NCBI GenBank assembly: GCA_937875275.1
Contig: CALNCC010000182.1
Coordinates: 1 to 9,116, forward strand
Length of the DNA stretch: 9,116 nucleotides
Source of the DNA: an uncultured Dysgonomonas sp.
GTDB taxonomy: Bacteria > Bacteroidota > Bacteroidia > Bacteroidales > Dysgonomonadaceae
Reading direction: 5' to 3'
This document shows, one piece after another, positions 1-6,171 of the stretch; the first letter of the stretch is position 1; every line of letters starts with the position of its first letter. The notes under the pieces were generated by a model. That model made no database searches and was not told the origin of the DNA. It was given only the letters and a program-made list of their open reading frames with translations. Both the position numbers and the translations under genes were made by a program.

Positions 1-1
1 C

Positions 2-1460
2 AATACAGATCCCAATTCTCTTATAATTTGCAATGGCTACAAAGACGAAAGCTATATCGAGCTGGCACTTTTGGCTCAGAAGATGGGTAAAAGTATTTTT
101 ATAGTCATCGAGAAACAAAACGAGTTAGTGCTCGTTACCAAAATAGCCAAACGCCTGAAGATGGTTCCTAATATAGGTATTCGCATCAAGCTTGCCAGTT
201 CGGGAAGCGGCAAATGGGAAGAATCGGGCGGAGATGGAAGCAAGTTCGGATTAAATTCGAGCGAGTTGCTCGAAGCATTAGATTATTTGGCAAAAAACAA
301 TATGAGCGATGCTCTTCGCCTCATACACTTCCATATAGGCAGTCAGGTAACTAAGATCAGACGAATAAAAACCGCATTGCGCGAGGCAGCTCAGTTCTAT
401 GTGCAGATACACCGCATGGGCTTCAATGTCGAATTTGTAGATATAGGCGGCGGGCTTGGCGTAGACTACGACGGCACCCGTTCGTCGTATAGCGAGAGCA
501 GTGTAAACTACTCGATACAAGAATACGTGAACGATTCCATAGCCACAATGGTGGATGCTGCTGACAAGAACGACTTGCCTCATCCTAATATTATAACCGA
601 ATCGGGACGTTCGTTGACGGCTCATCACTCTGTACTTGTGTTCGAGGTATTAGAAACGGCCTCGATGCCTGAGTGGAACGAGAAAGACGAGATAACGGAA
701 GACGCGCACGAATTGTTGAAAGAATTGTACCAGATATGGGACGACCTTTCCCGAACACGCATGATGGAAGCATGGCACGATGCGCAACAGATACGCGAAG
801 AAGCACTCGACTTATTCAGTCTCGGCATGCTTACGTTAGAAACCCGGTCGCAAATAGAGCGTTTATATTTCTCTATTGCCAGAGAGATAAATCAGATAGC
901 CAACAAGTCGAAACATGTTGCCGAAGAATTGTCGCAACTGTCTAAGTTGTTGTCAGATAAATATTTCTGTAATTTTTCGTTGTTCCAGTCTTTGCCGGAT
1001 TCGTGGGCGATAGATCAGGTATTTCCCATTATGCCGATACACAGATTGGATGAGAAACCCGACTGCAATGCGACCTTACATTGATAATTTCATCTTCTCG
1101 GGTGGTAGCCGTCCTTATTTGCCTGTTCATCCTAAAAAGAAAAATGAACCATACTATCTTGGCGTTTTTCTCGTAGGAGCATATCAGGAAATCTTGGGCG
1201 ATTTGCATAATCTGTTTGGAGACACCAATGCCGTACACGTAAGCGTTTCGGAGGATGGATATAAAATAGAACAGATGATTGATGGCGAAACGGTAGCCGA
1301 AGTCTTGGATTATGCACAGTATAATGCAAAAAAACTGGTGCGTACCGTGGAAACATGGGTAACCAGTTCGGTGAAAATGGGAACTATCACAGTAGAAGAA
1401 GGCAAGGAGTTTCTGTCTAATTACCGTTCAGGATTGTACGGATACACATACTTAGAATAA
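2..1460 (+). pseudogene. speA: biosynthetic arginine decarboxylase, 5'-partial and frameshifted by an internal ~29-nt deletion
   Basis: SpeA is a PLP-dependent decarboxylase that turns arginine into agmatine for polyamine synthesis. The gene is already open at the left edge, so the real start and the PLP-binding lysine lie outside; the first ATG at 71 is internal. Visible family motifs are N-G-Y-K-D (bases 32-46), H-F-H-I-G-S-Q (326-346), the glycine loop D-I-G-G-G-L-G (440-460) and E-S-G-R-S (599-613). The frame reads normally to ...H-R-L-D-E-K-P-D-C-N-A-T-L (ending 1078), then hits TGA at 1082. The remaining C-terminus resumes in another frame at I-D-N-F-I (from 1080) and runs to TAA at 1458-1460, ending G-L-Y-G-Y-T-Y-L-E as in intact SpeA. 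From memory of the family, about ten residues are missing, Q-D-I-T-C-D-S-D-G-K, which include the active-site Cys-Asp. Reading-frame and residue loss together suggest an inactive enzyme, unless this is an assembly error. Identity of the gene is near certain; the pseudogene call is less so. Confidence 0.85.
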
Positions 1461-1494
1461 GATTTAATAATATAAACACACTAAATTTTATACA

Positions 1495-2244
1495 ATGAAA
1501 AACGTAATATTTTATTTGGTTTTGGCTATGACAGCCGTTCTCTCTTCATGCAACGTGCAAGAGGAATATACCTTCACCGAAGACGGAGGTGTAACATATA
1601 GTCTCCAATATAGTATCTCGAAAGAGATGATGGGAGGAGGCAATTTTTCAGCATCGGGCCTTCCGACAGATACACTTATCTCGCTTGGCGAACTGATGAA
1701 AGAAAATGACGGTGTTAAAGTTGATTATCCCGAGAAGGATGAAGATGTGGCTAATATATCACCTCTGCATATGGGTGTTGGTTCATCTGATGAAGAGATA
1801 TCGATTACTATCAAGGGCGATTTTGCCGACTTGAATGCAATGCAGAAATCTTTAAAATCGTTTGCCCGACTATCGGAACAAAGTGCTGAAAAGAATGGGG
1901 ACGGAGCCAATGAGATTGCTCAAAAAATGGTAACAAGCACCGTTACGCAAGATAATATTTTATACAGCTACGATAAAAAAGGGTTCTCGAAAAAGTGCAC
2001 CAGCTCATCAGCAGATAGCGAAGAGAATTTCAAAAATCTTTTTGGAGAAATGGAAGGTGGTTTGACTGAAATGCTCTCGGCAGGAAAATATGTCGTGAAA
2101 TACAACTTCCCGAAGAAGGTGAAATCGGTTGATAATGCGAATGCAATAATCTCGGAAGATGAAAAGTCTGTTGTGGTTGAATACCCTATGATGGAAGTCT
2201 TGATGTCGCCCCAGAAGATGGGTATAGCCGTGAAATTTAAGTAA
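1495..2244 (+). CDS. putative lipoprotein of unknown function (249 aa)
   Basis: I do not recognise the family. The N-terminus is a clear lipoprotein signal peptide: M-K-N, a hydrophobic core to residue 16, and lipobox L-S-S-C with the lipidated Cys at 19. After the Cys comes N-V-Q-E-E, with acidic residues at +4/+5, which might resemble the surface-export signals described for Bacteroidota lipoproteins; that is weak. The mature part is polar. It opens with an E-Y-T-F-T-E-D-G-G-V-T-Y-S-L-like stretch suggestive of beta strands and ends with another strand-like segment, V-V-V-E-Y-P-M-M-E-V. I see no catalytic motif or further membrane segment. The ATG lies 35 bases after the speA stop behind an AT-rich, Shine-Dalgarno-less leader, so it could be read with speA or from its own promoter. 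A hairpin at 2275-2314 probably ends the transcript. Confidence 0.8.
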   Translation: MKNVIFYLVLAMTAVLSSCNVQEEYTFTEDGGVTYSLQYSISKEMMGGGNFSASGLPTDTLISLGELMKENDGVKVDYPEKDEDVANISPLHMGVGSSDEEISITIKGDFADLNAMQKSLKSFARLSEQSAEKNGDGANEIAQKMVTSTVTQDNILYSYDKKGFSKKCTSSSADSEENFKNLFGEMEGGLTEMLSAGKYVVKYNFPKKVKSVDNANAIISEDEKSVVVEYPMMEVLMSPQKMGIAVKFK

Positions 2245-2274
2245 ATTCCAATCGGAACATTACTCGAAAAAGTG

Positions 2275-2314
2275 ATGCTGCAATAGTTAAAAACGTACTA
2301 AACTATTGCAGCAT
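2275..2314 (+). terminator. 14-bp perfect inverted repeat, probable terminator after the lipoprotein gene
   Basis: Arms ATGCTGCAATAGTT (2275-2288) and AACTATTGCAGCAT (2301-2314) are exact reverse complements around a 12-base A-rich loop. The right arm is followed by TAATATTTTATG, only moderately T-rich, so termination is plausible but not textbook. It lies 31 bases after the lipoprotein stop and 50 bases before blaI. A protein-binding dyad for the downstream regulator is an alternative. Confidence 0.55.
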
Positions 2315-2334
2315 TAATATTTTATGCTTTCTTT

Positions 2335-2349
2335 TACGAAACAATCGTA
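2335..2349. promoter_or_regulatory. candidate BlaI-type operator (TACGA-N5-TCGTA)
   Basis: TACGA (2335-2339) and TCGTA (2345-2349) form a perfect 5+5 inverted repeat with a 5-base centre, ending 14 bases before the ATG of the BlaI-family gene. BlaI/MecI/CopY repressors bind short dyads of the TACA/TGTA kind in their own promoters, so position and shape suit autoregulation. The exact half-site differs from the classical one and a 10-bp dyad can arise by chance. I could not find a convincing TTTG / TAnnTTTG promoter next to it. Confidence 0.35.
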
Positions 2350-2363
2350 GATAAGAGTGTATT

Positions 2364-2729
2364 ATGGTAGATCTAACAAAGCAAGAAGAATTGGTCATGC
2401 TTCATATATGGAAGCTGAAAGAATGTACAGTGAAGGATATACAGAACAAGTTTCCCAATCCTAAACCCCATTATACGACATTGGCGTCGGTGGTAAAGAA
2501 TCTGGAGCAGAAAGATTTTGTCTATTCTAAGAAGTTTGGTAACGTCTATGTCTATTATCCAATGATAAAGACGGAAGACTATCAGAGAACGTTCCTGTCG
2601 GGAGTAGTGCAGAACCATTTCAAAAATTCGTATAAAGAACTGGTGTCTTTCTTCGCGAAGGATGAAAAGATTACTGCTGACGATCTGAAGGATATAATTG
2701 ACATAATAGAAGACAAAAAGAAAGTATAA
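2364..2729 (+). CDS. BlaI/MecI/CopY-family transcriptional repressor
   Basis: A 121-residue protein, the usual length for this family. Residues ~5-70 form the winged helix: L-T-K-Q-E-E-L-V-M-L-H-I-W opens it, and the recognition-helix region H-Y-T-T-L-A-S-V-V-K-N-L-E-Q-K (37-50) has the conserved T-T and leads into the wing F-V-Y-S-K-K...Y-Y-P. The C-terminal dimerisation part contains L-V-S-F-F-A-K-D (93-100), which lines up with the segment where BlaI and MecI are cut on induction (classically Asn-Phe; here Phe-Phe at 96-97). Such proteins bind operator dyads as dimers and release DNA when cleaved by the partner M56 protease. That partner is the next gene, 20 bases downstream, so the two surely form one operon. 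A candidate operator sits just upstream. The target genes cannot be told from sequence, and nothing ties it to beta-lactams. Confidence 0.93.
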   Translation: MVDLTKQEELVMLHIWKLKECTVKDIQNKFPNPKPHYTTLASVVKNLEQKDFVYSKKFGNVYVYYPMIKTEDYQRTFLSGVVQNHFKNSYKELVSFFAKDEKITADDLKDIIDIIEDKKKV

Positions 2730-2749
2730 ACAATTAAAGTCAATCTGAT

Positions 2750-4132
2750 ATGGAAAACGCAATTATAATATACCTGCTGAAAGTGTCAGTGTCGATAGCA
2801 GTATTCTATCTGCTCTTCAAGGCTCTTTTCCGAAAAGATACATTCTATCAGTTGAAAAGAAGCTATTTCCTTTTCGGCGTCGTGTTCTCACTTATTTTTC
2901 CATTCTACACTATGGAGCTCTCTTCTGCCGAGCTGGAGCAATTGCCCGTATTTGTCCACAACATAAGTTTGGCTGTGTCTGATTTTCCGGCAGTGGTAGA
3001 ACTGGTGGACGGCAGCGCAGATGTAGAAACACATACGTTGAGTTTGTCTAATATTTCGCTCATCATACTGGCGGCAGGAATAATAGGTTTCTTTGTGCGC
3101 TTTTTGATACAATTGCTGTCATTGATGTGTCTGGCAAAAGGCAATGATGTGGAAAAGCATGGAAACTATTACTATGTAAATTTTAAAAATGAGTCGTCTC
3201 AGGCATTCTCTTTTTTTCAATGGATATTTATTCCGTCAGACAAGAAGTACGATAATGCAGATATACAGGCTGTCATTCAGCACGAAATGACACATGTTCG
3301 CCAGATGCATTCGGTAGATGTTGTCTTATTCGAATTGATGTGCATCCTATTCTGGTGGAATCCATTTATGTGGCTGATGCGCCGCGAAGTACGTGCCAAT
3401 CTTGAATATCTTGCCGATAAGGGAGTGTTGGATAACGGCTACGATGCTAAGAAATATCAATATTCATTGTTGAATGTAGTATTGGAAAGAAATAACATTC
3501 GAATGGTAAATAATTTTAATTTTTCAGAACTTAAAAATCGTATTATGATGATGAACAGAAAAAAAACATCGGCACTTGTGTCGGCAAAATATTTGCTGAT
3601 AGTGCCATTCGCATCCGTGTTGCTATTGGGCAATGCATTGAGCGCATCAACCAATCCGACAGAATTGTTGACAGAGATTGTTCCTACTCAGTTGTCCGAA
3701 ATCGTGCCTATGATACAACCCGAGGTTGCAGATTTGCAACAAAAGAAAGATACAACGAAGAAAGTGTATGATGTGGTAGAGGGCGAGCCGTCTTATGTTG
3801 GTGGAGAAAAGGCTCGGTTGAAATTCTTAAACGAGAATCTTGCCTACCCGGCAGAGGCTAAAACGAAAAAAATAGAGGGTACGGTTACAGTCGGTTTTGT
3901 CGTTTCAGAAACGGGAGAGATTGAAAACATAAGAATTCTTAGAGGAAAAAATAAACTGTTGGACGATGAGGCGTTAAGAGTAACTAAATTGATGCCTAAA
4001 TGGATACCGGGAACACAAAATGGAAAAAAGGTATCAGTAAATTATACTATGCGGATTGTCTTCAGATTGTCGAAAGAGGAAGCTAAAGAAAAGGCGAAAT
4101 CAGTAGACGAGAGTGAAGGAAAGAATCTTTGA
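2750..4132 (+). CDS. BlaR1-type M56 membrane metallopeptidase with C-terminal TonB domain
   Basis: A 460-residue sensor/protease partner of the BlaI-type repressor. Membrane segments are visible at about 5-25, 38-55, 100-125 and 281-298. Between the last two lies the cytoplasmic M56 zinc domain: H-E-M-T-H at 178-182 (HExxH, catalytic E179, ligands H178 and H182) and, downstream, E219 in N-L-E-Y-L-A-D, the usual third ligand. The stretch L-F-W-W-N-P-F-M-W after HExxH is typical of M56. After the final membrane helix, where BlaR1 has a penicillin-binding sensor, there is a linker and then a TonB C-terminal domain (~347-440: P-S-Y-V-G-G-E, N-L-A-Y-P-A-E-A, I-E-G-T-V-T-V-G-F, W-I-P-G). M56-TonB fusions are known in Bacteroidota. 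By analogy the periplasmic domain senses or contacts something, and the zinc domain cuts the repressor. The signal is unknown. The highly charged tail (441-460) has no clear role. A strong terminator follows. Confidence 0.92.
   Translation: MENAIIIYLLKVSVSIAVFYLLFKALFRKDTFYQLKRSYFLFGVVFSLIFPFYTMELSSAELEQLPVFVHNISLAVSDFPAVVELVDGSADVETHTLSLSNISLIILAAGIIGFFVRFLIQLLSLMCLAKGNDVEKHGNYYYVNFKNESSQAFSFFQWIFIPSDKKYDNADIQAVIQHEMTHVRQMHSVDVVLFELMCILFWWNPFMWLMRREVRANLEYLADKGVLDNGYDAKKYQYSLLNVVLERNNIRMVNNFNFSELKNRIMMMNRKKTSALVSAKYLLIVPFASVLLLGNALSASTNPTELLTEIVPTQLSEIVPMIQPEVADLQQKKDTTKKVYDVVEGEPSYVGGEKARLKFLNENLAYPAEAKTKKIEGTVTVGFVVSETGEIENIRILRGKNKLLDDEALRVTKLMPKWIPGTQNGKKVSVNYTMRIVFRLSKEEAKEKAKSVDESEGKNL
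3791..4069 (+). repeat. direct repeat B, copy 1: TonB-domain coding segment in the M56 gene
   Basis: Aligns without gaps to 4411-4689 (offset 620). I count about 52 mismatches in 279 positions (about 81% identical), but only about 9 in the 120-base core 3851-3970. The core differences are mostly silent (three residue changes), so the protein sequence has been kept under selection since copying or conversion. Confidence 0.85.
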
Positions 4133-4142
4133 TGATAAAAGT

Positions 4143-4176
4143 AAGGGGCGAACATGAGTTTGTCCCTTTTCTATTT
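4143..4176 (+). terminator. Rho-independent terminator after the M56-TonB gene
   Basis: An 11-bp stem (4143-4153 with 4158-4168, two G-U pairs) closes over the loop ATGA and is followed by TTCTATTT. It begins 10 bases after the stop of the M56 gene and separates the blaI-M56 operon from the following lipoprotein gene. Confidence 0.8.
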
Positions 4177-4338
4177 CTCCTTTTGGCTGAATATTTTTAA
4201 CTTTAACAACTTCAACCTATTTTACAGAAAGTGATGTATAAATTTTATTTATCAATAGCCCTCTTTTTATTGTTGCTCGTTGGCTGCAACCGCTTGCAAG
4301 ATACGGTAGTTATGTCAGAGATACCCACCGATTCGATA
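4177..4338 (+). repeat. direct repeat A, copy 1: shared leader and signal-peptide DNA
   Basis: This 162-base block aligns without gaps to 4780-4941 (offset 603), with about 14 mismatches (about 91% identical). It covers 54 bases of untranslated leader plus the first 36 codons of the lipoprotein. Similarity stops at G-A-T-T-C-G-A-T-A, just after the shared D-S-I codons. Any promoter or translation signal within the block is therefore common to both genes. Confidence 0.9.
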
Positions 4339-4725
4339 AGTGTTCAGGCACAGGCAACAAAACCGAAATATAAAGAACCGATGCTTATTGATCCTATAGA
4401 AATATATCCGTCCTATGTTGGTGGAGAAGAAGCACGATTACAATTTTTGAAAAGAAATCTTGTTTACCCTCCAGAGGCTAAAACGAAAGAAATAGAGGGT
4501 ACAATTACAGTCGGCTTTGTTGTTTCAGAAACGGGAGAGATTGAAAATATAAGAATTCTTAGAGGGAAAAATAAACTGTTGGATGATGAGGTTCTAAGGG
4601 TAACAGCTTTGATGCCTAACTGGATACCGGGAGTAATGAGTGGAAAAAAGACGTCAATGAATTATACTATGCGAATCCAATTCAAATTACCGGATCAAAT
4701 CATTTTACGAAATTTCTTACGGTAA
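4231..4725 (+). CDS. small TonB C-terminal-domain lipoprotein, mosaic of its two neighbours
   Basis: A 164-residue protein. The start is GTG at 4231 or, as likely, ATG at 4234; the paralogous leader at 4834 has ATG-ATG in the same place. The signal peptide has a Leu-rich core and lipobox L-V-G-C, Cys at 19 counted from 4231. A short polar linker (to ~58) leads to a TonB C-terminal domain (~60-155) with P-S-Y-V-G-G-E-E-A-R, Y-P-P-E-A-K, I-E-G-T-I-T-V-G-F-V-V, N-W-I-P-G and Y-T-M-R-I-Q-F. The tail P-D-Q-I-I-L-R-N-F-L-R is its own. It lacks the N-terminal membrane anchor and proline-rich span of a real TonB, so proton-motive energy transduction is unlikely. A lipid-anchored periplasmic binding or adaptor role is my inference. 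Its first 36 codons match the M23 gene downstream, and its TonB domain matches the M56 gene upstream. It sits between two terminator-like regions and probably has its own promoter. Confidence 0.85.
   Translation: MMYKFYLSIALFLLLLVGCNRLQDTVVMSEIPTDSISVQAQATKPKYKEPMLIDPIEIYPSYVGGEEARLQFLKRNLVYPPEAKTKEIEGTITVGFVVSETGEIENIRILRGKNKLLDDEVLRVTALMPNWIPGVMSGKKTSMNYTMRIQFKLPDQIILRNFLR
4411..4689 (+). repeat. direct repeat B, copy 2: TonB-domain coding segment in the small lipoprotein gene
   Basis: Second copy of the TonB-domain segment, in phase and without gaps against 3791-4069. Similarity is strongest at 4471-4590 and fades toward the 3' end, where the two proteins end in unrelated tails. Confidence 0.85.
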
Positions 4726-4779
4726 CTAAGTTCCCTATTGTATAGGAGAGTATTTACGATTCTTTCTGCTTATTTTTTT

Positions 4780-4941
4780 CTCCTTTTGGCTGAACATTTT
4801 TAACTTTAACGGTTTCAACCTATTTTACTGAAAATGATGTATAAACTTTATTTACCAATAGTCCTTTTTTTATTGTTGCTCGTTGGCTGCAACCGCTCGC
4901 AAGACACGGTAGCTATGTCAGAGATACCCAACGATTCGATA
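4780..4941 (+). repeat. direct repeat A, copy 2: leader and signal-peptide DNA of the M23 gene
   Basis: Second copy of the leader/signal-peptide block, in front of and inside the M23 peptidase gene. After the start, eight codons differ between copies and six of these change the residue (F/L, S/P, A/V, L/S, V/A, T/N). This is compatible with loose selection on a signal peptide and linker. Confidence 0.9.
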
Positions 4942-6084
4942 GATACTAAGAATTACTTATACGGAATATGTATCGATTCGCTCAGTCGTGAAAACTATAT
5001 CGTTAAACAAGGCGAGAGTTATTCTACTATATTCAATAGCATGGGATTCGATGCGATGAAGAGCGATAGTATAGTGCGTGGAATATCGAAAGTGTTGAAC
5101 CCGACGAAACTGAGAGCCGGCACATATTACGATGTCCTATCTTCTCAAGACTCGATGGAAGTGGCGAAATATGTAATCTTTTCACAATCTCATACCGATT
5201 TTGTTGTCATCGACCTCACTGCCGACTCAGTCTGTGCCTATCCGTTTCAGAAAGAGATAAATGTGAAGCAACAATATGCGGAAGGAACAATCAATACCTC
5301 GTTGTGGAACGAAATGAAAAATCAAGGGGTCAGCACATTGCTGGCACTCGAACTTTCAGATGTTTATGCCTGGCAGATAGACTTTTTCGACATCAAGCAA
5401 GGCGATGCCTTCAAGGTTATATACAATATTCCTTATGTTGACGATTCCATCCCTTTGCATAACAATATGACAATCGAGGCCGCCGTATTTACACATCAGG
5501 GCAAGGACTTTTATGCCATACCTTTCGAACAGGATAGCATCAGCGACTTCTTCGATGATGAGGGCAACAGTCTTCGCAAGGCTTTCCTCAAAGCACCGTT
5601 AGACTATTACAGAATATCGTCTCATTTCTCCAACGCACGTTTTCATCCCGTGCTGAAACGCTATCGGGCACATCATGGTGTCGACTATGCCGCTCCGGTG
5701 GGTACGCCTGTGAAAACGATCGGAGACGGAGTTGTAATTGAAAAATCGTATCAGGCAGGAGGAGCCGGTTACTATCTCAAGATCAAGCATAATGCTACAT
5801 ATACCACTACCTATATGCACCTCAGTCGTTATGCGAAGGGAGTAGCTGTCGGCAGCAGAGTGAAGCAGGGTGAAGTTGTGGCGCATGTCGGTTCCACGGG
5901 TTTGTCTACGGGTCCTCATCTCGACTTCCGAGTTTTTAAGAACGGTTCCCCTATCAATCCGCTTTCGATGGAATCGCCACCATTGCACCCTATAAAACCC
6001 GAATTAAAAGATTCGTTCAATATAGAGAAAAATAGATATGTAAATCTGTTAAAAGATTTCAAAAATACGGCGTTTGTAGATTAA
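4834..6084 (+). CDS. M23 (LytM-type) peptidoglycan metallopeptidase lipoprotein
   Basis: A 416-residue lipoprotein with lipobox L-V-G-C (Cys19 from the first of two adjacent ATGs), so it is anchored in the envelope. Residues ~50-100 (Y-I-V-K-Q-G-E-S-Y-S-T-I-F, then L-N-P-T-K-L-R-A-G-T-Y-Y) form a LysM/OapA-like module often found ahead of M23 domains. A middle region of mixed strands (~110-235) resembles the spacer domain of MepM/YebA-type enzymes. The M23 domain (~255-375) shows H280-H-G-V-D284 (HxxxD zinc ligands), H329 in Y-M-H-L-S, and H362-L-D364 in G-P-H-L-D-F-R, where the classical motif is HxH. M23 enzymes cut peptide cross-links in peptidoglycan, allowing wall expansion. The C-terminal ~40 residues are polar and lysine-rich. 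The gene follows the small lipoprotein after 108 bases and shares a duplicated leader with it. It is not clearly in an operon with ddh. Confidence 0.92.
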   Translation: MMYKLYLPIVLFLLLLVGCNRSQDTVAMSEIPNDSIDTKNYLYGICIDSLSRENYIVKQGESYSTIFNSMGFDAMKSDSIVRGISKVLNPTKLRAGTYYDVLSSQDSMEVAKYVIFSQSHTDFVVIDLTADSVCAYPFQKEINVKQQYAEGTINTSLWNEMKNQGVSTLLALELSDVYAWQIDFFDIKQGDAFKVIYNIPYVDDSIPLHNNMTIEAAVFTHQGKDFYAIPFEQDSISDFFDDEGNSLRKAFLKAPLDYYRISSHFSNARFHPVLKRYRAHHGVDYAAPVGTPVKTIGDGVVIEKSYQAGGAGYYLKIKHNATYTTTYMHLSRYAKGVAVGSRVKQGEVVAHVGSTGLSTGPHLDFRVFKNGSPINPLSMESPPLHPIKPELKDSFNIEKNRYVNLLKDFKNTAFVD

Positions 6085-6101
6085 TCTCGTCAAAAAGATT
6101 T

Positions 6102-6128
6102 TTTGTTGTGTATTTTCTCTTATTTTTG
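6102..6128 (+). promoter_or_regulatory. possible Bacteroidota-type promoter for ddh
   Basis: TATTTTTG at 6121-6128 fits the -7 element TAnnTTTG used by the main sigma factor of Bacteroidota. A TTTG at 6102-6105 could serve as the -33 element, but the 15-base spacing is shorter than the usual ~19. The site lies 43 bases ahead of the ddh ATG, in the 87-base gap after the M23 gene. Confidence 0.35.
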
Positions 6129-6171
6129 TGCTGATAAAATCAGAGGAACTAACCATTTAATATATTCGTGA

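Noticed and set aside
71..1084. A complete 337-residue decarboxylase starting at ATG 71
   Set aside because: The frame is open to the window edge and conserved SpeA residues (N-G-Y-K-D...Y-I-E-L-A-L) lie before this ATG, so it is internal.
1050..1460. A stand-alone 136-residue gene starting at ATG 1050
   Set aside because: From 1080 onward it is the normal C-terminus of SpeA; the residues before that are an out-of-frame reading of speA codons. It is the displaced end of the broken gene.
2750..4132. A beta-lactam resistance regulator (true BlaR1/MecR1)
   Set aside because: There is no penicillin-binding sensor domain and no beta-lactamase gene nearby; the C-terminus is a TonB domain.
4734..4746. 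CCTAT-TGT-ATAGG hairpin after the small TonB lipoprotein gene
   Set aside because: The stem is only 5 bp and AT-rich, and the nearest T run is about 27 bases further on, so it is not a credible terminator.
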